This document shows positions 33,857-40,203 of a stretch of 40,203 bases of DNA, one piece after another. Each line of letters starts with the position of its first letter. The stretch's first letter is position 1. Below the pieces are notes generated by a model. It worked only from the letters and a program-made list of their open reading frames with translations. It had not been told where the DNA came from and searched no databases. Both the position numbers and the translations under genes were made by a program. Source of the DNA: Candidatus Minthosoma equi (GTDB taxonomy: Bacteria > Bacteroidota > Bacteroidia > Bacteroidales > Bacteroidaceae); assembly GCA_018064885.1 (NCBI GenBank), contig JAGHUI010000109.1, positions 1-40,203 of the forward strand. Reading direction: 5' to 3'.

Positions 33857-34666
33857 ATGAGTTTGAAAATTATTGTACTCGCAAAGCAGGTTCCAGACAC
33901 ACGTAATGTCGGTCCAGATGCGATGACTCCAGAGGGTACAGTGAACCGTGCTGCACTTCCAGCAGTGTTCAACCCTGAGGACTTGAATGCCCTTGAGCAG
34001 GCTCTCCGTCTCAAGGATGCTAATCCTGGTTCTACAATCACAATGCTCACAATGGGTCTCCCTAAGGCTGCTGAGGTTCTTAAGGAAGGTATCTATCGTG
34101 GTGCTGACGAGGGCATCCTCATCTCTGACCGTCCACTTGGCGGCGCCGACACACTCGCTACTTCTTACACTCTTGCTCAGGCAATCAAGAAGGTTGGCGA
34201 CTACGACATCATCCTCTGCGGTCGTCAGGCTATCGACGGCGACACAGCACAGGTAGGTCCACAGGTTGCAGAGAAGCTTGGTCTCACTCAGATCACTTAC
34301 ACTGAGGAAATCATCTCTCTCGACAAGGAGGCAAAGAAGATTGTTGCTAAGCGCCACATCGACGGTGGTGTTGAGACAGTTGAAGGCCCACTCCCAATCG
34401 TAGTTACTGTAAATGGTTCTGCTGCTCCTTGCCGCACACGCAACGTGAAGCGCGTATGGGCTAACAAGAACCGCGAGTTCACTGTATGGGGTGCTGCCGA
34501 CATCGAGGCAGATCCAATGCAGATTGGCAAGGCTGGCTCTCCAACAAACGTAAAGGCTGTTAAGAGCATCGTCTTCAAGGCTAAGGAAAACAAGACTCTC
34601 ACATCTTCTGACGAGGATATCAACAGTCTTATTGTTGAACTTATGGAATCTAACACTATCGGATAA
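33857..34666 (+). CDS. etfB: Electron transfer flavoprotein subunit beta
   Basis: 269 aa. Begins IIVLAKQVPDTRNV with GTVNRAALPAVFNPEDLNAL and the signature GADTLATSYTLAQAI followed by CGRQAIDGDTAQVGPQVAEK. These are the features of the clostridial-type EtfB, in which the beta subunit can hold a second FAD, rather than of the mitochondrial type with AMP. It accepts electrons from an acyl-CoA dehydrogenase together with EtfA. etfA follows after 2 nt. Codon use is strongly biased, pointing to high expression. Whether this pair bifurcates electrons is an inference. Confidence 0.95.
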   Translation: MSLKIIVLAKQVPDTRNVGPDAMTPEGTVNRAALPAVFNPEDLNALEQALRLKDANPGSTITMLTMGLPKAAEVLKEGIYRGADEGILISDRPLGGADTLATSYTLAQAIKKVGDYDIILCGRQAIDGDTAQVGPQVAEKLGLTQITYTEEIISLDKEAKKIVAKRHIDGGVETVEGPLPIVVTVNGSAAPCRTRNVKRVWANKNREFTVWGAADIEADPMQIGKAGSPTNVKAVKSIVFKAKENKTLTSSDEDINSLIVELMESNTIG

Positions 34667-34668
34667 TC

Positions 34669-35709
34669 ATGAATAGCGTATTTGTATATTGTGAACTTGA
34701 AGGCAACAAGGTTGCCGACGTAAGTTTGGAGCTCTGCACAAAGGGTCGCAAGCTCGCTAATCAGCTCGGCGTTCAGCTCGAAGCTCTCCTCATCGGCACA
34801 AACCTTGAGGGTGTTGAGAAGCAGGTTATCCCTTACGGTGTTGATAAGGTACACATTTTTGATGCTGAAGGTCTCTTCCCTTACACATCTCTCCCACACA
34901 CATCTGCAGTAGTGAACCTCTTCAAGGAGGAGCAGCCACAGATCTGCCTCCTCGGTGCAACAGTAATCGGTCGCGACCTCGGTCCACGCGTTTCTTCTGC
35001 ACTCCACTCAGGTCTTACTGCAGACTGTACTCAGCTTGAGATCGGCTCTTTCGACATGAAGGTGAAGAACGAGGCTGGCGAGATGGTTGAGAAGCACTAT
35101 GAGGATCAGCTCTACCAGATCCGTCCTGCATTCGGCGGTTCTATCATCGCTACTATCGTCAACCCAGAGCACCGTCCACAGATGGCTACAGTTCGCGACG
35201 GCGTGATGAAGAAGGAAATCATTGACGAGAACTACAAGGGCGAAGTGATCAAGCACGACGTTGCTAAGTATGTTCCAACAACTGACTACGTTGTCAAGGT
35301 TCTTGACCGTCACGTAGAGGCTGCTAAGCACAACCTCAAGGGCGCTCCAATCGTAGTTGCTGGTGGTTACGGCGTAGGTTCAGCAGAAGGCTTCAAGCTC
35401 CTCTTCGACCTCGCTAAGGAACTCCACGCAGAGGTTGGTGCTTCACGTGCTGCTGTTGACGCAGGCTGGATCGACCACGATCGTCAGATTGGTCAGACAG
35501 GTGTTACAGTACGTCCAAAGGTTTACATCGCTTGCGGCATCTCAGGTGCTATCCAGCACATTGCAGGTATGAAGGACTCTGGCATCATCATCTCTATCAA
35601 CAATGATCCTAACGCTCCAATCAACCAGATTGCAGATTATATCATCAACGGAACAGTAGAAGAAGTTGTTCCAAAGCTCATTAAGTACTACAAGAAGAAC
35701 TCTAAATAA
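34669..35709 (+). CDS. etfA: Electron transfer flavoprotein subunit alpha
   Basis: 346 aa. N-terminal domain (1-190) with VFVYCELEGNKVADVSLELC and LGATVIGRDLGPRVSSAL; C-terminal FAD-binding domain (about 205-346) with APIVVAGGYGVGSAEGF, GASRAAVDAGWIDHDRQIGQ, TGVTVRPKVYIACGISGAIQ and INNDPNAPINQIADY, the usual FAD-contact motifs. It forms a heterodimer with EtfB and passes electrons on. It has no iron-sulfur domain. It lies 2 nt after etfB and 114 nt before the dehydrogenase gene. Confidence 0.96.
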   Translation: MNSVFVYCELEGNKVADVSLELCTKGRKLANQLGVQLEALLIGTNLEGVEKQVIPYGVDKVHIFDAEGLFPYTSLPHTSAVVNLFKEEQPQICLLGATVIGRDLGPRVSSALHSGLTADCTQLEIGSFDMKVKNEAGEMVEKHYEDQLYQIRPAFGGSIIATIVNPEHRPQMATVRDGVMKKEIIDENYKGEVIKHDVAKYVPTTDYVVKVLDRHVEAAKHNLKGAPIVVAGGYGVGSAEGFKLLFDLAKELHAEVGASRAAVDAGWIDHDRQIGQTGVTVRPKVYIACGISGAIQHIAGMKDSGIIISINNDPNAPINQIADYIINGTVEEVVPKLIKYYKKNSK

Positions 35710-35710
35710 T

Positions 35711-35814
35711 GCATAATTCATAATGCATAATTCATAATTTTGCCATGCGGATAGTTTTTGCTATAGAACATCGCGTCAGCCCAATTATGAATTATGAATT
35801 ATGAATTATGAATT
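35711..35814. repeat. Inverted arrays of short A/T tandem repeats upstream of the dehydrogenase
   Basis: Left: GCATAATTCATAAT repeated twice (35711-35739). Right: AATTATG units repeated four times (35782-35814). The two are reverse complements and could form a stem of about 25 bp over about 40 nt. Such ATTCATA tracts are a common type of simple repeat in this group. Confidence 0.8.
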
Positions 35815-35831
35815 GCAAAAACTATGGCAAA
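35739..35831 (+). promoter_or_regulatory. Inverted repeat covering the dehydrogenase start codon
   Basis: TTTGCCAT (35739-35746), four extra bases GCGG, then ATAGTTTTTGC (35751-35761) complement GCAAAAACTATGGCAAA (35815-35831), which contains the ATG at 35824. Pairing would hide the start codon. The arms cross those of the neighbouring A/T inverted repeat, so the two foldings exclude each other or form a pseudoknot. Confidence 0.5.
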
Positions 35832-37533
35832 TTCATATACTGACGTTCCTGAGATTAAATTCCACATGGAACACCCGCTCATGAAGCGCATTGTTGAGCT
35901 TAAGGAGCGCAATTACGCTGACTACGGTCAGTACGACTATGCACCAAAGGACTTCGAGGACGCTATGGACAACTACGACCGTCTCCTCGACATCACTGGT
36001 GACATCAACGCAAACATCATCGGCCCTAACTCTGAGGACGTTGATGCTGAGGGCCCTCACTGCGAGAATGGCCGCGTACGCTATGCAAGCAAGACTTACG
36101 AGAACCTTGACGCTACTATCAAGGCAGGTCTCTGCGGCATGACTATGCCACGTCGCTACGAAGGTCTCAACCTTCCAAACGTTGTCTATACTGCTGCTAA
36201 CGAAATCATCGCTGAGGGCGATGCAGGCTTCGAGAACATCTGGTCTCTTCAGGACTGTATCGAGACTCTCTATGAGTTCGGTGACGAGGATCAGCGCCGT
36301 CGCTACATCCCACGTGTTTGCGCTGGCGAGACAATGTCAATGGACCTCACTGAGCCAGACGCAGGTTCTGACCTCCAGTCAGTAATGCTCAAGGCTACAT
36401 TCGACGAGAAGGAGAACTGCTGGCGCCTCAACGGTGTTAAGCGCTTCATCACTAACGGTGACGCTGACATCCACCTCGTGCTCGCTCGTTCTATCGAGGG
36501 CACAAAGGACGGACGTGGTCTCTCTATGTTCATCTATGACAAGCGCAACGGTGGCGTTAACGTACGTCGTATCGAGAACAAGCTCGGTATCCACGGCAGC
36601 CCAACATGTGAGCTCGTTTACAAGAACGCAAAGGCAGAGCTCTGCGGTTCTGAGAAGCTCGGTCTTATCAAGTACGTTATGGGCTTGATGAACGGCGCTC
36701 GTCTCGGCATCGCTTCTCAGTCAGTAGGTGCTGAGCAGGCAGCTTACGAAGAGGCTATCAACTACGCTCGCGACCGCAAGCAGTTCGGCAAGGAAATCAT
36801 CAACTTCCCAGCTGTTTACGACATGATTTCTCGCATCAAGGCTAAGCTCGATGCAGGTCGTTCACTCCTCTACATGACAGCTCGCTACGTTGACATCTAC
36901 AAGTGTCTCGACGACATCTCTAAGGAGCGTTCACTCACTCCAGAGGAGCGTGCTGAGTTCAAGAAGTACAGCAAGATGGCTGATGCCTTCACTCCACTCG
37001 CTAAGGGTATGAACTCAGAGTTCGCTAACGAGAGCTCTTACGATTCAATCCAGGTACACGGTGGTTCAGGCTTCATGCTTGAGTACAAGTGCCAGCGCGT
37101 TTACCGCGACGCTCGTATCATGTCTATCTACGAGGGTACAACTCAGCTCCAGACAGTTGCTGCTATCCGCTACATCACTTCTGGATTCTACGAGGGCATC
37201 ATCAACGAGTACGCACAGGAGCCAGTTGCTGCCGAGTACGCTTCATACGCAGAGCGCATCGCTGCTATGTTCGAGAAGCTCAAGGCTGCTACTGCAAAGG
37301 CTAAGGAAGCTAACAACCAGGAGTTCCTTGACCTCTGCTCACGCCACCTCTACGAGATGACTGCTTACGTCATCATGTCTCACCTCCTCCTTCAGGACGT
37401 TCAGCGCAATGTTGACCTCTTCAAGAAGAGCCTCGTAGTCTTCATGAACTACGCAGAGAGCAAGGTTGAGGAGCACAGCAACTACATCGCTAAGCTCGAC
37501 GTTGATCAGCTCGAGGCTTACCGTCAGGAATAA
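35824..37533 (+). CDS. Acyl-CoA dehydrogenase (large form)
   Basis: 569 aa, longer than the usual about 380 aa. The ACAD core has DLTEPDAGSDLQSVML (about 174-189), the middle beta domain ending GIHGSPTCELVY, the helical domain with INYARDRKQFGKEIINFPAV, and the catalytic Glu437 in SIYEGTTQLQ. An extra N-terminal part (1-80) and a C-terminal helical extension (about 455-569) mark the large subgroup with an added C-terminal domain. It oxidises an acyl-CoA (or, in fermenting anaerobes, may reduce an enoyl-CoA) with EtfAB as partner. Third gene after etfBA and with the same restricted codon use. Acyl-chain preference unknown. Confidence 0.95.
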   Translation: MANSYTDVPEIKFHMEHPLMKRIVELKERNYADYGQYDYAPKDFEDAMDNYDRLLDITGDINANIIGPNSEDVDAEGPHCENGRVRYASKTYENLDATIKAGLCGMTMPRRYEGLNLPNVVYTAANEIIAEGDAGFENIWSLQDCIETLYEFGDEDQRRRYIPRVCAGETMSMDLTEPDAGSDLQSVMLKATFDEKENCWRLNGVKRFITNGDADIHLVLARSIEGTKDGRGLSMFIYDKRNGGVNVRRIENKLGIHGSPTCELVYKNAKAELCGSEKLGLIKYVMGLMNGARLGIASQSVGAEQAAYEEAINYARDRKQFGKEIINFPAVYDMISRIKAKLDAGRSLLYMTARYVDIYKCLDDISKERSLTPEERAEFKKYSKMADAFTPLAKGMNSEFANESSYDSIQVHGGSGFMLEYKCQRVYRDARIMSIYEGTTQLQTVAAIRYITSGFYEGIINEYAQEPVAAEYASYAERIAAMFEKLKAATAKAKEANNQEFLDLCSRHLYEMTAYVIMSHLLLQDVQRNVDLFKKSLVVFMNYAESKVEEHSNYIAKLDVDQLEAYRQE

Positions 37534-37564
37534 TACCTACACATTATTATATATAAATAAAAAA

Positions 37565-37594
37565 GGCAGTATCACACGATGCTGCCTTTTTTTA
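37565..37594 (+). terminator. Terminator after acyl-CoA dehydrogenase
   Basis: GGCAGTATC-ACAC-GATGCTGCC forms a 9-bp stem (one G-T pair) with a T-run after it and an A-run before it, so it could also stop minus-strand transcripts from the peptidase gene ending at 37685. Confidence 0.9.
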
Positions 37595-37684
37595 TTGGAA
37601 AAGTTAAAGAGTTATCGTTCGCTTACAATGCTTTCGCAGAAAGAATAAGGCGTATAGGTCAAGAATTATCGCTTCGCTTTTTAG

Positions 37685-39451
37685 TTAAATGGACTGTATT
37701 TCCTTCATCAATCTCAGGAAATTACCTCCCCAAATCATTTGAATCTGTTCTTCCGAATAGCGCTCGCGCAAGAGGCGGCGAGTGAAGTTAATCAGTTCGC
37801 TGGCAGACGCAAGACCAGGAACGCCGCCATCGCCATCAAAGTCTGTGCCAATGCCCACATGCTCAACACCCATGATGCTCACAGCATGGTTCAGATGTTC
37901 TATGGCATCAACAATGCTAGCTTTGTCGTCAGCACGAAGGAAACCATTATAGAACGTGATCTGAGCTACGCCGCCAGATTGAGCAAGAGCCTTCATCTGT
38001 TCGTCTGTCAGGTTGCGAGTATGGTCACACAAAGCACGGCACGAAGAGTGAGAACATACGATTGGCTTGCTGCTGATCTGCATGGCATCATAGAAACTTG
38101 CCTCCGAAGCATGACTCAGATCGACCATCATACCCACACGATTCATCTCACGAATCACATCCGCACCAAAATCCGTCACACCCGCTTTTGTATTAACCAA
38201 AAGGTCGCCCTTCTTGCTTCTGTGCGACTGGCAAACATCGTTGTCACCATTGTGGCACAACGTCATGTAAACAACACCACGCTTGCGGAAAGCCTCAACA
38301 TTATTTATATCATTTCCAATAGCATAACCATTCTCTATGCCTAGCATGATAGCTTTCTTGCTCTGCGCCTTCAAGCGCCAAAGGTCATCTGGAGTGTAAG
38401 CAATATCCACAGCTGTACAGTTTGCAGCCGCCATTTCCTCTATCTGTGTGAGAATCTGATTTGCCTTCGCTGTAGCATTCTGCAAAGAAGCCTCATCGCG
38501 CTCCTGCTGCTCAAGATACGCCACCATTATGGTAGCATCAAGATGCCCTTCAGTCATCTTGTGAAGATCAACAAGAATTTTGTCATCCCTTGAAGCAAAG
38601 TTGATACCTTTGCCAAAAAACATCGGCGTATCACAATGACTATCCAACGAAAGTATCTTATTGTGAATCTTCTTTGCAGCCTTAAACTCCTCGCTTTCCT
38701 TAACAAGCCATTCAAAGATAGGCAGCATGTCTGTGCAGTTGCGCAGGATGTAAGGCTCAGGATGCCACTGAACACCAAGTATGCTCTTATGCTCATTGCT
38801 CTCTACCGCCTCAATCACACCATCAGCAGATGTAGCTGTCACTTTCAAGCACGGAGCAGCATCCTTGCAAGCCTGATGATGGAAAGAATTGACAGCTATC
38901 GTACTATGCTTGAATAGTTTATAAAGAATGCTATCCTCCGCAAGCGCCACGGTATGCGAAGGGAAACGTCTGTCCTGATCTTGGCTATGCTTAATCCTCA
39001 CACCCTCCATCTGCGAATGAATATCCTGATAGAGAGTGCCGCCAAGAGCAGCATTTATCATCTGTATTCCCTTGCAGATACCCAGCATCGGAATCTGCCT
39101 GTCGTATGCTAAGCGTACCAAGAGCAGTTCCTGCACATCGCGCTCAGGAGTGATGCCATGAAGCTCCTTCACAGGTTCCTCGCCGAACAGCAGCGGATTA
39201 GGATCGCCACCGCCAGAAAAGATTATTCCGTCCAGACCATCCAGCATCTCGCCCAACCTATCCGTCTCGCTGAAAGGCGGAATGATCACAGGCACCCCCC
39301 CAGCCTTCAGCACCGACTGATAATACCCCTCAGCCAAGGTGCAAGTTTCCTTATCGTAATTGCCAGTAATACCTATAACAGGTCGAGCCACCTTAGTGGA
39401 AAAACCGCTGTTTATACTATTGTATATTCCGTTCCAATCAAAATTCTGCAT
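37685..39451 (-). CDS. Fusion of C26 glutamine amidotransferase-like hydrolase and M19 dipeptidase
   Basis: 588 aa. The N-terminal domain (1-250) is a class I amidotransferase-like gamma-glutamyl hydrolase (PuuD/C26 type): Cys126 in PMLGICKGIQMINAALGG, His230 and Glu232 in GVQWHPE. The C-terminal domain (about 262-588) is a membrane/renal dipeptidase of family M19: H272-x-D274 in LSLDSHCDTPMFF, a Glu in IMLGIENGYAIG, His residues in MVDLSHASEASF and PIVCSHSSCRAL, and GIGTDFDGDGG near the end. No signal peptide, so it should act in the cytosol, perhaps first removing a gamma-glutamyl group and then cutting the dipeptide. All active-site residues are present in both halves. Promoter at 39479-39510. 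Confidence 0.93.
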   Translation of the reverse strand: MQNFDWNGIYNSINSGFSTKVARPVIGITGNYDKETCTLAEGYYQSVLKAGGVPVIIPPFSETDRLGEMLDGLDGIIFSGGGDPNPLLFGEEPVKELHGITPERDVQELLLVRLAYDRQIPMLGICKGIQMINAALGGTLYQDIHSQMEGVRIKHSQDQDRRFPSHTVALAEDSILYKLFKHSTIAVNSFHHQACKDAAPCLKVTATSADGVIEAVESNEHKSILGVQWHPEPYILRNCTDMLPIFEWLVKESEEFKAAKKIHNKILSLDSHCDTPMFFGKGINFASRDDKILVDLHKMTEGHLDATIMVAYLEQQERDEASLQNATAKANQILTQIEEMAAANCTAVDIAYTPDDLWRLKAQSKKAIMLGIENGYAIGNDINNVEAFRKRGVVYMTLCHNGDNDVCQSHRSKKGDLLVNTKAGVTDFGADVIREMNRVGMMVDLSHASEASFYDAMQISSKPIVCSHSSCRALCDHTRNLTDEQMKALAQSGGVAQITFYNGFLRADDKASIVDAIEHLNHAVSIMGVEHVGIGTDFDGDGGVPGLASASELINFTRRLLRERYSEEQIQMIWGGNFLRLMKEIQSI

Positions 39452-39478
39452 AATAAATCATTATTTCTAATAACATTG

Positions 39479-39510
39479 CAAAGGTAGTAATGTTATGCAA
39501 ATTATTCAAA
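39479..39510 (-). promoter_or_regulatory. Promoter for the C26-M19 fusion gene
   Basis: Minus-strand TTTG (39510-39507), 20 bp, TACCTTTG (39486-39479): full match to the Bacteroidetes promoter. Start near 39472, about 20 nt before the ATG. Confidence 0.7.
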
Positions 39511-39703
39511 ATAAATTAGTCTTTTTTATTAAATTCAATAAAACTTTTATTGTTTCGTTTACTCGTTCAGCTTTGTTCGGCATTTGTTTGGGAAATAAAA
39601 AATCGCCCACAGAGACTCTGAGGATAAGGAGAGAAGTAACCCGAGGTTATATGTATGTCGATTGCCTCGTATATACAAGTTGCATTACCCGCATTTCATC
39701 TAT

Positions 39704-39783
39704 ATTTCATTGTTTGAAACGTACATTTCGTTGTTTGAAATATATGTTTCATTGTTTGAAATGTACGTTTCAAACAATGAAAT
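39704..39783. repeat. Symmetric array of four 15-nt palindromic units, 21-bp period
   Basis: TTTCATTGTTTGAAA (39705-39719), TTTCGTTGTTTGAAA (39726-39740), TTTCATTGTTTGAAA (39747-39761) and its reverse complement TTTCAAACAATGAAA (39768-39782). Starts are exactly 21 bp apart; 6-nt spacers are CGTACA, TATATG and TGTACG, the first and last being reverse complements. The outer 26 nt (39704-39729 and 39758-39783) are a perfect inverted repeat centred on the middle spacer. Each unit can form a small TTTCA/TGAAA hairpin. Confidence 0.9.
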
Positions 39784-39853
39784 GTAGCAAAATACGGGCA
39801 AAAAGAAGAGATAAACACGAGCGAAAGCATGAAGGAAACACGAGATAACGGAA

Positions 39854-39938
39854 CTCGCAATTAGCGAGGCACTAGTTTCGCAAAGCCGAAACAAGCACAG
39901 TATGCAATGCGCTGTGTGCGTATTGTATACTATTTTTT
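39854..39938 (+). ncRNA. Candidate structured RNA or orphan terminator, three hairpins plus U-tract
   Basis: In order: CTCGC-AATTA-GCGAG (39854-39868); GTTTCG-CAAAGC-CGAAAC (39875-39892); and a 13-bp stem GTATGCAATGCGC / GCGTATTGTATAC (39900-39912, 39918-39930) with three G-U pairs around TGTGT, followed by TATTTTTT. The last hairpin is a good Rho-independent terminator on the plus strand, yet no plus-strand gene precedes it. No clear promoter was found. Confidence 0.4.
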
Positions 39939-40060
39939 GTGACTTAAGAGTAGATGATTTATTGATGGTTAGTAATCAAAACAAGTAGAAAACGGACAAA
40001 AAACGTACTCTTTTTTACACATTATTTATAATTATTAGCAAATATCTTACATTTATTGGT

Positions 40061-40068
40061 TATCTTTG
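40061..40068 (+). promoter_or_regulatory. -7 element for the gene at the right edge
   Basis: TATCTTTG fits TAnnTTTG, 75 nt before the ATG at 40144. No TTTG at 19-21 bp upstream. Confidence 0.45.
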
Positions 40069-40143
40069 CATTGTATTACAATAATTCTAAACGAATCTAT
40101 AACAATACTTAGTTATTTTTTAATTTATTATCTCATTTTTAAT

Positions 40144-40203
40144 ATGTTAGACCACAAATATAGCATCCCCGACAGGTGTTTGGACACCAGACGGACAACC
40201 ATA
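40144..40203 (+). CDS. Start of an unrecognised gene, cut by the window edge
   Basis: Twenty codons from an ATG, beginning MLDHKYSIPDRCLDTRRTT, open to the end of the window. A -7 element lies at a sensible distance upstream. Too short to assign; the start has no signal peptide. Confidence 0.45.
   Translation, partial: MLDHKYSIPDRCLDTRRTTI

Larger units (their letters stand above)
39452..40143. other. Long intergenic stretch without a credible protein gene
   Basis: Holds the promoter of the peptidase fusion (39479-39510), a 21-bp-period palindrome array (39704-39783), a three-hairpin element with a U-tract (39854-39938) and a -7 element for the last gene (40061-40068). ORFs that cross the array encode only heptapeptide echoes of it. 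Confidence 0.7.

Noticed and set aside
34297-35007. 236-aa minus-strand frame over etfB/etfA
   Set aside because: Opposite two firmly identified genes; a product of their codon bias.
39704-39783. CRISPR array
   Set aside because: Units are only 15 nt, spacers 6 nt and partly complementary to each other, the last unit is inverted, and no cas gene is near. The same applies to 28142-28214.
39495-39894. Open frames across the 21-bp array (117 aa plus strand, 64 aa minus strand) with heptapeptide repeats
   Set aside because: The repeats are the direct result of a 21-bp period divisible by three; no other protein-like features, and both strands are open at once.

Overview
The window looks like a chromosomal segment of a Bacteroidales bacterium, most likely a Prevotella-type (Prevotellaceae) anaerobe. 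The evidence is type IX secretion regulators (PorX and PorW/SprE types), DUF4859, DUF6055 and STN/DUF4974 proteins, a PafA-type phosphatase, Prevotella-style C-terminal tails on secreted proteins, and several intergenic matches to the Bacteroidetes primary promoter (TTTG, about 20 bp, TAnnTTTG). I see no rRNA, tRNA, insertion sequence, phage or CRISPR array.

Layout. Positions 1-2612 (minus) hold a compact ECF sigma / short anti-sigma / STN-domain surface protein operon, each gene overlapping the next by 4 nt. Positions 2721-11241 (minus) hold a long co-directional run headed by cysS. It encodes a small membrane protein, a small secreted protein with a sorting-type tail, a DUF6055/DUF4859 putative metalloprotease, a Spy-like Gly-rich periplasmic protein, a TerB-like/YqhA fusion and an M6-family metalloprotease; two of its intergenic gaps are filled by copies of one repeat. 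Positions 11470-15293 (plus) hold tatA-tatC, a PafA-like phosphatase, a DUF456 protein and a secreted YhcH-family protein, closed by a bidirectional terminator. Positions 15345-20290 (minus) hold porW-porX-tsaE. Positions 20395-23001 (plus) hold an SLC13-type permease with TrkA-C domains and a voltage-gated K+ channel; the channel gene overlaps a convergent membrane LytTR regulator. Positions 24283-25346 (minus) hold a partner-switching module (two STAS proteins and an RsbW-like kinase). Positions 25476-28110 (plus) hold an outer-membrane barrel protein and priA.

Positions 28517-33640 encode a 1707-residue secreted protein built from two tandem duplications. Positions 33857-37533 are an etfB-etfA-acyl-CoA dehydrogenase cluster. 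Both stretches use a strongly restricted codon set, which suggests very high expression. Positions 37685-39451 (minus) encode a fusion of a class I glutamine amidotransferase-like hydrolase and an M19 dipeptidase. The window ends with a 692-bp non-coding stretch and the first 20 codons of a gene running off the edge.

How the parts fit: PorX/PorW regulate type IX secretion, and three secreted proteins here end in tails resembling its sorting signal, so regulators and candidate cargo lie close together. The most unusual non-genic features are two intergenic arrays of 15-nt dyad-symmetric units at exact 24-bp (28142-28214) and 21-bp (39704-39783) periods, a three-hairpin element ending in a U-tract (39854-39938), and a start codon embedded in competing inverted repeats (35711-35831).
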